The translations under genes were made by a program, and so were the position numbers. The notes under the pieces were generated by a model, which was not told the DNA's origin, did no database searches, and saw nothing but the letters and a program-made list of their open reading frames with translations. A DNA stretch of 64,000 nucleotides, taken from Cacajao melanocephalus (lineage: Eukaryota > Chordata > Mammalia > Primates > Pitheciidae). Each line of letters opens with the position of its first letter. The first letter of the stretch is position 1. Below are positions 38,286-54,335 of the stretch, in pieces. The stretch is taken from positions 118,434-182,433 of the forward strand of contig CAUYLG010075635.1 of NCBI GenBank assembly GCA_963573385.1, in the 5' to 3' direction.

Positions 38286-38678
38286 TGTATTAGTCTGTTC
38301 TTACATTGCTATAAAGAACTGCCCAAGACTGGGTAATTTATAAAGGAAAGAGAATAAATTGACTCACAATTTATCCTTTTTGCCTTTCCTTGCAGGGCTG
38401 GGGAGGCTTCAGGAAAGTCACAATCATGGTGGAAGGGGAAGCAAACATGTCCTTCTTCACGTGGCATCAGGAAGGTGAAGTGCCAGGCAAAGGGAGAATA
38501 GCCCCTTATAAAACCATTACATCTCCTGAGCACTTGCTCACTATCACAAGAACAGCATGGGGTAACTACCCCCATGGTTCAATTATCTCCCATTGGGTCC
38601 CTCCCATGACTCTTGGGGATTATGGAAACTATAATTCCAGATGAGATTCAGGTGGGGACACAAAGCCTAGCTGTATCA
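38286..38678 (-). mobile_element. Solo LTR, THE1/MST class (ERVL-MaLR)
   Basis: 393 bp matching an antisense MST/THE1-type LTR: TGTATTAGTCTGTTCTTACA at the left, GACTGGGTAATTTATAAAGG, GGCTGGGGAGGCTTCAGGAA, and a TGGGGACACAAAGCC end that closes with CA. It is flanked by the exact 5-bp target duplication ATGAC (38,281-38,285 and 38,679-38,683). No internal retroviral sequence remains, so it is a recombination product. Confidence 0.95.
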
Positions 38679-38921
38679 ATGACAGTAATACGTTACTGTT
38701 CATTTGGGCACCACCAATCACGCTCAGCAGGCTCTGCGCATAGAAGGCATTCATTCAGTGGGCATTTATTATTAATAGATAATACCATTTTCAGAAAGAG
38801 CTACCTGCCAAATACTTTTATAATTACCAGATTTTTGTTTAAAAATATGAAACATTGATTGCTAAACATCTTCTTGAAAATTATCAATACAAGCTAATGG
38901 ACAAAGATAATACTCTATTCT

Positions 38922-39350
38922 GTTTTTTTAACTTTTATTTTAGGTTTGGGGTACATGTGCAGATTTGTTGTATAGATAAATAGCTTGTCATGGGAGTTCG
39001 GTGTATGGATTATTTTGTTTCCCAGGTGGTGGGCTTAGTACCAGATAGGTAGTCTTCTGTTCCTCACCCTCCTCCCACCTTCCACACTCAAGTAGACCCT
39101 GCTATCTACTGTTCCTTTTTTTGTGTACTCAATGTTTAGGTTTCAATTATAAGGGAGAATACACAGTATGTAGTTTTCTGCTCCTGCATCAGTTTGCTTA
39201 AGATAACGGCCTCCAGCTCTATCCATGTTACTGCAAAGGATATAACCTCATTCTTTTTCATGGCTGTGTAGTATTCCATGGTGTGTATGTACCACATTTT
39301 CTTTATCCAGTCTACCATTGGTGGGCACCTAGGTTGATTCCATATCTTTG
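38922..39350 (-). mobile_element. 5'-truncated L1 3' end (L1PB/L1MA-like)
   Basis: The plus strand reads the reverse of an L1 3' end: a T-run, TTTGGGGTACATGTGCAGAT, CCTCCAGCTCTATCCATGTT and GTAGTATTCCATGGTGTGTA, stopping in ORF2 at CATATCTTTG. The minus-strand frame that ends inside it keeps recognisable ORF2p C-terminal residues (MEYYTAMKKNEV). Truncated and mutated. No clear target duplication. Confidence 0.9.
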
Positions 39351-39984
39351 GTTCAATGGAAAAATGCTTCCCCCAAACTGGAGGAAACACATACATACAC
39401 CCCAAAACCACAGACCTAGTGGTGCACGTTGATGTACAAATGAACCTATGAGATCTCCAATTTGTTTTAAAAATCATGTTAAACATGCTATATAGAAGCG
39501 GACTGTTAAAAAGAAAACAAAAGAGACTGCTATTGTAACGACCTGGTAGGCTTCTCCCTGCCAATCCCATCCCCAGGTTCCCTGTGACTGGAAACAGGTT
39601 ACAATATGAACCCTCGTCTACAACACCAGCACATGTTTTGTGTGAATTAACTATTTTATTCTAAATAATTTATCTAAAAATGCAAAGTGTTAAGAATAGC
39701 AAATGAAGGAAACAAAGAAAAATGTTAAAACCTGAGGCATTTATGTCACCCAACATTGAGACATAAAGCAATAGGTACTAAGACACTGTGGCATAGAAAC
39801 AAGAACGGAGACATCAATGGCCAGCCCAGAGGCTCCTGGCTGCATCCAGCCGCCTGACTATAATGAAGGTTGATCTGCAGTGAAGTGGGGAAAGGCTGAT
39901 CATTTCAGGAACCAATGATGGGCCCATTGGATATCTCCAAGGGGAAAAAATGAATCTTGACCCCTGCCTCATTTTAGTTACACA
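39351..39984. other. Unassigned AT-rich DNA
   Basis: No gene recognised. The left part continues an open frame out of the L1 without matching L1. The remainder may be a further degraded L1M. Confidence 0.4.
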
Positions 39985-41595
39985 AACCCCTAGTAGAACA
40001 GAGATTTAAATGTCAAAGATAAGACAATAAAGCTTTTGGAAGATGACAGAATAAAATATTCAAGGCCTTGGAGTAGGTAAAGATTTCTTAAACCTAGAAG
40101 AGACAATAGGCGTTGACCATAAATAAAAAACTATATAAACGGGACGACATTAAAACTTGTTTTAAAAAAAGAAACTTCTCTTTCTCAAAAGATTCCACTA
40201 AGAAAGTGCAAAGCCCAGCTGCAATGCAGGTGAGGATGTTGACAATATTCACAATATGTATATTCAAAGAAGACTCACCCTTAGAACACCATCAATCACT
40301 TCTCCTGATGTCACTAAAGAAAGACAGGCAGACCAATTTAGAAAAAGAATCCCAAACTTGACCAAGTCCTTTACGAAAATGGTTATCCAAATTGATGTTG
40401 AATAGGAAAAAGTGATCCACTTCAGTACTCATGGAAAAACGTAGATTAAACCGTAATGGGATATGAAAACACACACACGAGAAAGGCTGTGAGTGGAAGC
40501 TCAGGTCACACCACGTCAGTGCGGGTGGGAGGCAGGGCCCTCCTCCTATCTGTTGGAGGGTAAATTGGTACCACCATCTTGCAAGGCAGTTTGGTTGTGC
40601 CCACAAATGCTGATCAGGTGTGCTCCACAACATGCAGCAATCCTCTTCTTAGGTGTTCACACACAATGTGTGTGTGTGCACAGCCATGACATGGATGGGA
40701 TGGTTCCAGCACACTCTAGGGACTATACCCGAATGCACCCCAAACTGGAAATCACCCAAACGTCCATTGGCAGTAGAATGGTTGAATAAAGTGTGCTGCA
40801 TGCAGGCAGCGAAAGATTACCCAGCAAGAAGGATGAGCAAATTACAACGACCCCTGCCTTGGATGGGTCCTACACGCACCGTGGTGAGTGAAAGAAGCCA
40901 GGCACAAAACAGTAAACATGCTGGTGGCAGTTTTAAAATACAGCCACGCATTCTTCCACATCAGTGTGTCTTAACTCCTGCTGGGGCTCTGAGTGTTCTC
41001 ACCAGAATGTGCAGAAGCGATGGCTCTGCCTAACTCCCATGGCCGTGAGAGGCCCTAAGAGGACGTGCAGCTCTACCCTGCTCAGTTACCTGTCGCTGCA
41101 GAACAAACCACCCCAGACTCAGTGGTACAAAACAGCAGCTGCTGTGTATGACCCTGGGTCGGGGGCGATGGCTTGTTTCCCCAGAGAGACTCGAATGGCG
41201 GCCGTGACTTGAATCGCTGAGGCTGGAGCCCAGGTGACCGGTGGGTCCAGAGCTGAAATGGATTCTGAAGTGCCATGCCTGGGCTGAGACAGCTGCAAAG
41301 CTGTCACAAAAGCGCTGGCACCTGGCAGCAATGGAGGGTGGGAATCATCTAGAATCCATTTGTAGAACTCCTGATGACAAGCAAAACCATTCTATGATGG
41401 TCGGGACAGTGAACCCCCGGAGGAGTCTGAGTGGCTGAAATGGGTCTGCCAGGGGCTTCTGAATTCCAGCAGGGCTTATTTTGTGATCCAGTTGCTACGG
41501 ATACAATCTGTTGTTGGAATTCTTCATGCTGTACACTTAGGCTTTTTGCACAATTCTGCATGCATGTTACACTTTAATAAAAATCCCATAAAATA
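39985..41595 (+). mobile_element. Old L1M: ORF2 3' part and 3' UTR
   Basis: A decayed sense L1M. It shows the late-ORF2 stretch with TTTCTTAAACCTAGAAGAGA and TCAAAAGATTCCACTAAGAA, CCCAAACGTCCATTGGCAGT further on, and a 3' end with ATGCTGTACACTTAGG and CACTTTAATAAAAATCCC. A piece at about 41,070-41,190 (ACCTGTCGCTGCAGAACAAA) looks like a separate LTR-type fragment inserted in the 3' UTR. No intact reading frame. Confidence 0.7.
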
Positions 41596-41596
41596 A

Positions 41597-41795
41597 ACAG
41601 ATATTTATTTAGGGCTTACTGTGTGCTATACTCTGCAGATACTGTATTATCCCATTAGATCTTCACAAGATCCTGCTGGGTAGAAGCTATTATCATAGAA
41701 AGGTGAAGTGACTCGCCCAGGGTTTCACAGCTTGGTGGATCTGGGATCGCGACAGAGGTCTGGTTGGTGCCCAGCCTAATATTTTAACCATGATA
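41597..41795 (-). mobile_element. MIR
   Basis: Well-recognisable antisense MIR: TTATTTAGGGCTTACTGTGT, GATCTTCACAAGATCCTGCT, GGTGAAGTGACTCGCCCAGG, TTTCACAGCTTGGTGGATC. Confidence 0.85.
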
Positions 41796-41804
41796 TATGT
41801 GCTC

Positions 41805-42750
41805 TCCAAATGAATGCTCCAAGCTACTGAATAAGCAACCAACAAAAGCCAAATAAACAAAATATTCAATGCACATCATTAAAAATTCAGCCTCACTGAA
41901 GGCCAAAGAAATACAAACAATAAGGCATTATTTTTCTTTCTTGTCAAATTGACGGTAATTATGAACAGGATACAGTCTATATTTGGAAAGTTTATGGAAA
42001 AATTCATATGCCTCGCTGGAGGGGATGTAAATTATCGCAAATGTCTTGCAAATGTTTGACAAATTTGTATTAAATATTTAAATATATATAGCCTTTAACC
42101 TAACAATTCTGTTTCTGATGATCTCTCCTAAGAATAATTGAGCAATTACACAAAATACAGGCTATAAAATTATTCCTCAAAAACAATTACAGTACTCAAA
42201 TGAAAAAGAAAGTAAAGGAAGAAGAGAGGGAAGAAGGGAGAGAAAGGGAAAGAGGGAGGGAAGGAAAAAGTTTAAACGCTCTGAAACAGCACAGGCAGAG
42301 TGACACCTGCCTGCGGTCCAAGCTTCTCAGGAAGCTGATATGGGAGGATCACTTGAGCCCAGAAGTTCAAATGCAGCCTTAGCCTTGTCTTTAAAAGATG
42401 CCTGAAACTTGAATGTATTATACAAATCATTTAATATTTATTACATACCTAGAATGTGATATTATAACAGTATTTTTTTCACACAGTAAAATCTTCCATG
42501 TGGGTGTGTGCATGTATGTATACACATATAAACATAGCTGACTTTAAAATAGCATGAACAGCGAGATCCCACTTTTAAATACATGTGAGTGTTTATGCAG
42601 AGAACCCTGAAAGGACCTATTCCAAAATGCAGGTGAAGATTTTCCAGAATGTTAGTAGCATTATGCATTTTTATGTTGTTGATATTTTTGTGTTGAACAT
42701 ATGCTTATATATGAGTATATTTTATTTTAAATAACATAAAAGTGTCACAA
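41805..42750 (+). mobile_element. Old L1M fragment with GA tract
   Basis: Sense L1M-like words (ATTCAATGCACATCATTAAA, TGGAGGGGATGTAAATTATC, CAATTCTGTTTCTGATGATC) give way at 42,214-42,270 to a 57-nt pure purine tract. After that comes an Alu-like scrap, then sequence compatible with an L1M 3' UTR. Boundaries are approximate. Confidence 0.5.
42300..42385 (+). mobile_element. Alu-type monomer fragment
   Basis: GGTCCAAGCTTCTCAGGAAG, CTGATATGGGAGGATCACTT and GAGCCCAGAAGTTCAAATGC match one Alu monomer of the older (J/FLAM/FRAM) type. No tail or target duplication identified. Confidence 0.6.
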
Positions 42751-43689
42751 TCTAAAAAATGTACACAAAATCATGCAAAATGCAAAACAAAGGTTCACAA
42801 TTACCTATTCACCATGATTACAGCTGTGTGGGGTGCACACATAAAACAGAAATGCAAAACAAATCACAGCTGTGTTAAAATAATAGGATTTTAAAAATGT
42901 GTTTCCATAATTATGTATAGGCACATTATTTGAACACAGAAATGCAAAAGTTTTTAAAAATTAAAATTCTTTTCTAACTTGAAACTTAAGCCATATGCAC
43001 ACTGCTCAATTATAACTATGTGGCCTGTTTTCTCACAAGAAATGAAACGTGCGCCTGCAATGTGGCTGAAGGGAAGGGCCCCCCAAACACTGCTGAGGAT
43101 GAGGGGGTTCATGGACGGGAGGGGCTGAACATTCGGAAGTGAAGAGTGCGGGGACCCTGCTCATACCTAGGTGCACACACAATCACACTCACAAGCCACC
43201 CTGCTGGGTCCTGGTCACAGCACAGCAGGCCTCACCTTTCTTTGCCCACATAGGGTGGGGACCCTGGGGGGATTCTGACTTGAGGCCCCTGCCAAAGTGC
43301 CTCCTGCGTCCTCTGTGCCCTCTACCCCCAGCCCAATCCCCGCCTCAGCTCAGGGGCCTCTAACCACCCCCATCCGACCCTCTCAGGGCTTCCACTATTC
43401 CTAGGGTACAGCCCCACCTCTCTGACAGACGTGGGTCCTGCTCATGGTGGGTGGTCTGTGTGCCGCTCCCCACCCCACTCAGTCCTACATACCCTCCCTG
43501 CAGGCTGGCTGGACGCTGACCTTCTCTTAGGGGTCATCTTCCTGGTCTTCTGTCTCCTCCTCACAGGCTGGCCAGACACTGCCTCTCCCTTGGGAGGGTC
43601 TTGCTCATCTTGCAGTACATGTTCAGGTCACTTCCCCAGGGAGGGGGTCCACGTAGGCACACCATTGCGCTCTCTCAGCAACGGACCCA
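42751..43689. other. Unassigned DNA, AT- to GC-rich transition
   Basis: AT-rich to about 43,020, then C-rich to 43,689. ATGCAAAACAAA occurs twice (about 42,779 and 42,851). No gene recognised. Confidence 0.4.
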
Positions 43690-43925
43690 CCCACACACTC
43701 ACACATGCCCCTGCACAAGCACAGGCACACACAATTACACACCTGCATGTACTCATACCCACCTACATGCCCCATAGTCACACACACCTCATATCTCACA
43801 CACACACAATCACATACCTGCATGCACTCATATCTACCCACATGCATCATCGTCTCACACACACACACACACACAGACACACACACACAATCACACATCT
43901 GCATGCACTCATACCCACCCACATG
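43690..43925 (+). repeat. CA-rich minisatellite, three units of about 60-80 bp
   Basis: Three successive blocks share CACACAATCACA, CCTGCATGCACTCATACCCA and CCCACATGC, separated by (CA)n of different lengths. Units begin near 43,727, 43,798 and 43,856. Units 2 and 3 are the most similar. Confidence 0.85.
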
Positions 43926-44057
43926 CAGCAGTCTGCGGGAAGAGGGCAGAAAGTCTGCATGAAGCTGCAGGACCAGCTTCACAGACCTGTGCCTGGGGCT
44001 GTCACAGATGCACCTGCATGCAGTTTAATGTTCTGTTGCTGCCGACTTGCAATTTTT

Positions 44058-44638
44058 GTTTTTTAACTTTTATTTTAAGTTCCAGGGTGCATGTGCAGAT
44101 TTATCACATGGGTAAACTGGTGTCATAGGAGTTTGCTGTACCGATTATTTCATCACCCAGGTATTAAGCCTAGTACTCATGGCTTATTTTTCCAATCCTT
44201 TCCCTCTTCCCTCCCTCTTCATATCTGGTAGGCCTCATTGTGTGCTGTTCCCCTTTGTGTGTCCATGTGTTCTCATCATTTGGCTCCTGCCTACAAGTGA
44301 GAGCATGCAATATTTTGTTTTCTATTCCCATGTTAGTTTGCGAAGGATAGTGGCCTCCAGCTCTATCCATGTCCATGCAAAGGAGATGCTTCTGTTCCTT
44401 TTATGGCTGCATAGTATTCCACGGTATATGTGTGCCATGTTTTCTTTACCCAGGTTATCACTATTCGGCATTTGGTTTGATTCGATGTCTTTGCTATTGT
44501 GAGTAGTGCTGCAATGAACATACACATGGCTGTGTCTTTATAACAGAATGATTTATATTCCTTTGGGTATATGCCTAGTAATGGGATTGCTGGGTCAAAT
44601 GGTATTTCTGTCTTTAGGTGTTTGAGGAATTGCCACAC
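44058..44638 (-). mobile_element. 5'-truncated L1 3' end (L1PB/L1PA-like)
   Basis: Reverse of an L1 3' end: TTTTAAGTTCCAGGGTGCAT, GGCCTCCAGCTCTATCCATG, GGCTGCATAGTATTCCACGG and GGGATTGCTGGGTCAAATGG, stopping at GGAATTGCCACACTG. Pieces of ORF2p C-terminus (IPFDPAIPLLGIYPKEYKSF) are visible on the minus strand in two frames, so it is frameshifted. A 10-bp target duplication with one mismatch flanks it (TGCAATTTTT at 44,048-44,057, TGCAATTCTT at 44,639-44,648). Confidence 0.9.
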
Positions 44639-44648
44639 TGCAATTCTT

Positions 44649-45584
44649 AATATCTTTTGAAAAGATCTTTTCTTGCACTGGGTCTTGAAAGTGACACAGC
44701 TGGTCCTGCAGGCCTTGTTTTGCCTCCCCCACAGCTTTGTAGCCCAACAAGGCAAATCTGTTCTTCCCAGGATTGCAGAAGCTGGGCTTCATGAGAAAGG
44801 TCCTAATATCTGCTGTACCCTGCTGGGGAAACGTTCTATCTATTGCTCTTTAGTGAACTTGGTTCTACTTAAAACATTACCATGGACCCACTTTTATTTT
44901 AATCACAGGCAAACTGGCCCTGAGCTCTAATGAGCTGCACATAACTTGTATGACTTTGTGTTTTTGAGGTAGCACTGGGGAGAGACCCAGGGTGTGACCG
45001 CAGGGTCCTCACACAAAGTCATACAAATTGTGAGGGCTTCATGCTGCTGAGGACAGGGTTACATGAAGCCTACAAGCCAGAGGAAGTTATAAAAGTCTTC
45101 CAAAGGGACTTTCAGCAACCAACTGGAGCCCCCAGTGACAGGCCAGTGGGATCTAACCAGAATTGTGCCTAAGGGATGATGGGGGCAATATTTGTCAGGG
45201 ATCCTATCAATGCCAGCAGATACCATGTTACATGATGAATAAGCCAGCAAGAAAAATACAGACCTTCAGCTGGCTGCATCGTGTCCACATGGCTTGCAAG
45301 GCCATCAGCCATCTCCCACCTGGAGCAAGAATTAATAGTCCAGAGAGAACAGTCTAGCAGCTTAAGGCAGCTAGTGCTGCTCCGACCCTCTATCCCTGGA
45401 AGCTGAGGGTGCCTGGTTAAGCCCTGGGAACCCAACCCTCTTCCTGTCTCTCTCCTGAGAACCCAGATCAGAGCCTCCCAGTTCATGCTGGAAAACTGGA
45501 GACAATGAAGGATGACTATGTAATTTATATCTTGTTCAAATGAGCAGCCCCAGGTAACTCTTTAATCAAAATGAACGCAATCAC
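44649..45584. other. Unassigned DNA with an 81-nt inverted repeat
   Basis: No gene or known repeat. Two exact 16-base arms, TTGTATGACTTTGTGT (44,946-44,961) and its reverse complement (45,011-45,026), form an 81-nt hairpin discussed under findings. Confidence 0.5.
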
Positions 45585-45850
45585 AGACACACACTCCCTC
45601 TCACACACACACACATGCATACTCACACAGCACATATACACACAGACATACACACATGAACATCCATGCACACAGATACAAATGTGCACACACATATATG
45701 TGCACATGACCATGCCTGTGCCAGACTCATACATGTGCACACACATGCACATGCATACACACATGCACACAGATTCATACATGTGTGTGCACATGCACAC
45801 ACATACACACATGCATATACACATATGATACACATACACACACATGCCCT
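45585..45850 (+). repeat. Degenerate CA-rich tract
   Basis: About 265 bp of CA-rich DNA. ACTCATACATGTGCACACAC (near 45,725) and a partner near 45,774 show a loose 50-bp periodicity. The arms CATACATGTG and CACATGCACA make it rich in alternating purine-pyrimidine steps. Confidence 0.85.
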
Positions 45851-47759
45851 ACCACAAACTCACTCTCTGCAAGCATGATAATGCCACCTGAATTTTCTAT
45901 TTTTCTAATATTTCCTAATTTATACATTTGCTTCCTGCCTCACCCTCCCTCCAGGGTGGTTTCAGGGTCTCCAAAGGGTATATTGAGCAGCCACCATGGC
46001 TGAAACCCCCTGATTGCCCACAATTTCGAGATGATGACCTGGAGTCTCAGGCTTAAAGCTTTTCTACGGAGAGAAAGGACCTGGGACAAAGCCAGGGAGG
46101 CCTCCCCACTCCTAGCTTGGATCATGCCCAGGTCTGAGAGGAGGGTTGGGCCCTGGATGGACAAAGCCTGGGATAGGATGACAGCAGTTGATTGGGGAAA
46201 ATGTGGCACTTGAAGATTCAAACAGTGGACCCCTCAGAGCACAAAAAGGCAACCAATCAGGGATGCCACTGGCTAGGAGTTGTCCCTACAGTATCCCCTG
46301 TCCCTCAAGATCCAACTTATACTGGGCAAGAAGGCATGTGGCAAACACAAACACAGCGGGATAAAATGCTACTTCTTCATTTGCATGGCTCTTCCCTCAA
46401 AAGCGTCCTCAGTAATGTGTAAGAGATATAGCTTTAGGTGCTCTGGTAAAAATGCAATAAAATTTTTTCTATTGCATTTTCTTGAAATATAATGAAGAGA
46501 AAAGCAGCTGCAGCCTCCTCTGATGACATGAGGCAATTAGGTAGCTAGTCACGTTTCAATAATAAGTAGGTCAGTTGTGCAAATTAAGCATTAATTTGGA
46601 TTTTCTAATGTGCTCCTACCACACAGGTATTAAAACACAGTCTCTGACATTGACCATAAATTTAAGCTGGATTCTAATTGTTTATTTGTGTTCTCAGGGT
46701 TTCTTTTTGTTTCAGTAATTGCTTTCTAATTATCTTCCAGTTGCTAAATAACATTTTACTCAGTTTATCAAGTGGCATTTTCTAAGGCAGCTCCTTAAGA
46801 TCTTGTCAGCACTACATTCTGATCACTATCATGCAGTAGAAATGAGTCACCAGCCTCCATTGCTTCTGTAAAACATGCCAGGTCCAGCAGAGGCTTTCAG
46901 CATTGATCAAAGCCTGGCCCAGATGCAGTAAGGAGCTGATGCCCTCTAGGATCCTCAGCAATGGTGCTTTCCAGTGGAAGTCATTAAGAATTGCAGATAG
47001 GAACTCTGGGTTAAACTGTGACATTTAAAGAATATGGAAGTTTAACAAGAAAAAGCTGAACAAAGTAAAAGTCAATTACTTTATTGGACCCATCATGGAA
47101 CTGGGGTTACAAAACAGGCTGTTGCCCTGAAATCAGTGAGGTGGATGAGCACAGAAATCAATGCCCCAAGGGCAGAAAACACTGGAGCTAAAGCTGGGTA
47201 GAAAGATTTAAATGATAATTTTGATGACTCGCTGGAGGCTGAGAGTGGACTAGTGTGACAGTGAGAGACTCAGAGACTCTGGGAGCTGTAGTCAGGGTAG
47301 GGAGCACACTTTAATTGGTTTTATCTGCAGGAGCCTAAGTTCTCACGTCAAGAGGAAAAAAAAACCCTCATAACTTTGACACATAGGGAAAAAGTAACCA
47401 GTTTGAAATACACCTAAGTATTTTCCATGAAACAAGACTACATTTCAGGAGAAAAGACTTTACTAGAACCTAATCCTACCTGAGGGGAGGGCATTAGCTT
47501 ACTTTGGGCCCCCTAGCTTTCTTGTGTCACCTGGGTAGTTTGAAGCAAATAAAAGCCTACACTGGTGAAGCTCAGAGGCATAGGCCCACTAGAAGACATC
47601 CTGTAAGATTGTAGAATGCACCTTCTTCCCCACATCTCCTTGTTATACCAACAGAGATCCAGTATCATAGGAGTGAATTACAGTAGAAAGAGCTAAGAGG
47701 CATAGACTCTATGTAAGAAGGAATCCCTAGGGAAACCCAAAGACAACAAAGGAGGCAAA
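45851..47759. other. Unassigned DNA with a candidate conserved AT-rich block
   Basis: No gene recognised. From about 46,490 to 46,800 the sequence is AT-rich and unique-looking, with AAATTAA-GCA-TTAATTT (46,581-46,597) and CTAATTATC (about 46,726). The 47.1-47.7 kb part may be a degraded 5' L1M portion, but I cannot show it. Confidence 0.4.
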
Positions 47760-52990
<5,231 letters not shown>

Positions 52991-53029
52991 ACAGCAGAGA
53001 ACAGTTATACCTAATAATATTTTAGAACA

Positions 53030-53200
53030 AGTACACTATGTCAGGAGCCAAGCTGCACATTATGGCATCTTATTTAATCCCTCTGCTCTGAGAGAGGTAT
53101 CATTACCTATCTCATTTACAGATGGGAAAAGTAAGTCTGAGGTCACAAAGTGAGTTAGTCATGGACAAGGTGTAAATCCCGCTCTCTCTGATCCTGAACT
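53030..53200 (-). mobile_element. MIR fragment
   Basis: Antisense MIR: GCATCTTATTTAATCCCTCT, TATCTCATTTACAGATGGGA, GTCTGAGGTCACAAAGTGAG. Confidence 0.75.
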
Positions 53201-53284
53201 CTGAGCTGGTACCCACTCTGCAGAGATGCTGTGCTTTTTAAACTCAGACAACTCTTAGGAAACCAATGGCAGTTTTGTCTCTGA

Positions 53285-53352
53285 TGATTACTCTGCCATA
53301 CACACATGCACACACATGTACACACTCCCACACACACGTGTACACAGGCACA
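53285..53352 (+). repeat. Short CA-rich tract
   Basis: About 65 bp of irregular CA-rich sequence (ACACACATGCACACACATGT and similar), related in style to the larger CA arrays. Confidence 0.8.
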
Positions 53353-53543
53353 TGTGCCCAGCTCTAGTTTGCATGGGCTCATGGCCTGCATAACCCGCCA
53401 TGAGTTCCAGGATCTCACACTTCCCACTGGATACTTGCTGTGTTCACACATTTCACTTATCCAGACCGATCAGACCCTAGCTCTCAGCACTGGGGTGTGA
53501 CCTTCAGGTGCTGGTTGTGGGCACTTAAAAATAAGGTGGTTCT

Positions 53544-54320
53544 CATTGAGATACCATCTCACACAAGTTAGAATGGCGATCATTAAAAAATCTGGAGACA
53601 ACAGATGCTGGAGAGGATGTGGAGAAATAGAAACACTTTTACACTGTTGGTGGGAGTGTAAATTAGTGCAACCATTGTGGAAGACAGTGTGGCGATTCCT
53701 CCAGGATCTAGAAAGAGAAATACCATTTGACCCAGCAATCCAATTACTGGGTATATATCCAAAGGATTATAAATCGTTCTACTATAAGGACACATACACA
53801 CGAATGTTCATTGCAGCACTGTTTACAATAGCAAAGACCTGGAACCAACCCAAATGCCCATTGATAATAGGCTGGACAGGGAAAATGTGGCACATATACA
53901 CCATGGAATACTATGCAGCCATAAAAAATGATGAGTTTGTGTCCTTTGTAGGGACATGGATGAACCTGGAAACCGTCATTCTCAGCAAACTCACACAAGA
54001 ACAGAAAATCAAACACCACATGTTCTCACTCACAGGCAGGTATTGAACACTGAGAACACGTGGACACAGGGAGGGAAGCATCACACACTGGGGTCCGTTG
54101 TGGGGGGATATAGGAGGGACAGTGGGAGGGAGGGTGGGGGAGGGATAACATGGGGAGAAATGTCAGGTATAGGTAATGGGGGGATGGTGGCAACAAACCA
54201 CCTTGCCGTGAATGTACCTATGCAACAATCTTGCATGATCTACACGTGTACCCCAGAATCTAAAGTACAATTAAAAAAAAAGAATTAGATAAGAAATGAC
54301 AAAAAAAAAGCAAAGTAATG
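53544..54320 (+). mobile_element. 5'-truncated L1PA 3' end with target duplication
   Basis: 777 bp of LINE-1: the end of ORF2, a 3' UTR with the G-rich stretch (about 54,100-54,150), the typical CTACACGTGTACCCCAGAAT end, and two A-runs in the tail (54,271-54,320). It is flanked by the exact 15-bp target duplication AAATAAGGTGGTTCT at 53,529-53,543 and 54,321-54,335. The 3' UTR wording suggests an older L1PA rather than the human-specific group. It has no 5' UTR or promoter and cannot move by itself. Confidence 0.95.
53546..54046 (+). pseudogene. LINE-1 ORF2p C-terminal fragment, frame intact
   Basis: The last 166 codons of ORF2, the L1 protein whose full form carries endonuclease and reverse transcriptase. 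Only the C-terminal Cys-rich region remains here. Visible marks are [17 protein letters not shown] near the start, [20 protein letters not shown] in the middle and IYTMEYYAAIKNDEFVSFVG near the end. No frameshift or premature stop occurs before the TGA at 54,044-54,046. The frame is open upstream only to the truncation point, with a TTG rather than ATG at the first possible start. The fragment is therefore a pseudogene without catalytic domains. No promoter is visible. Confidence 0.9.
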
Positions 54321-54335
54321 AAATAAGGTGGTTCT

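Noticed and set aside
39136..39570. 144-codon minus-strand frame with a conserved C-terminal half
   Set aside because: The conserved part is the end of LINE-1 ORF2; the first part is not coding by any evidence.
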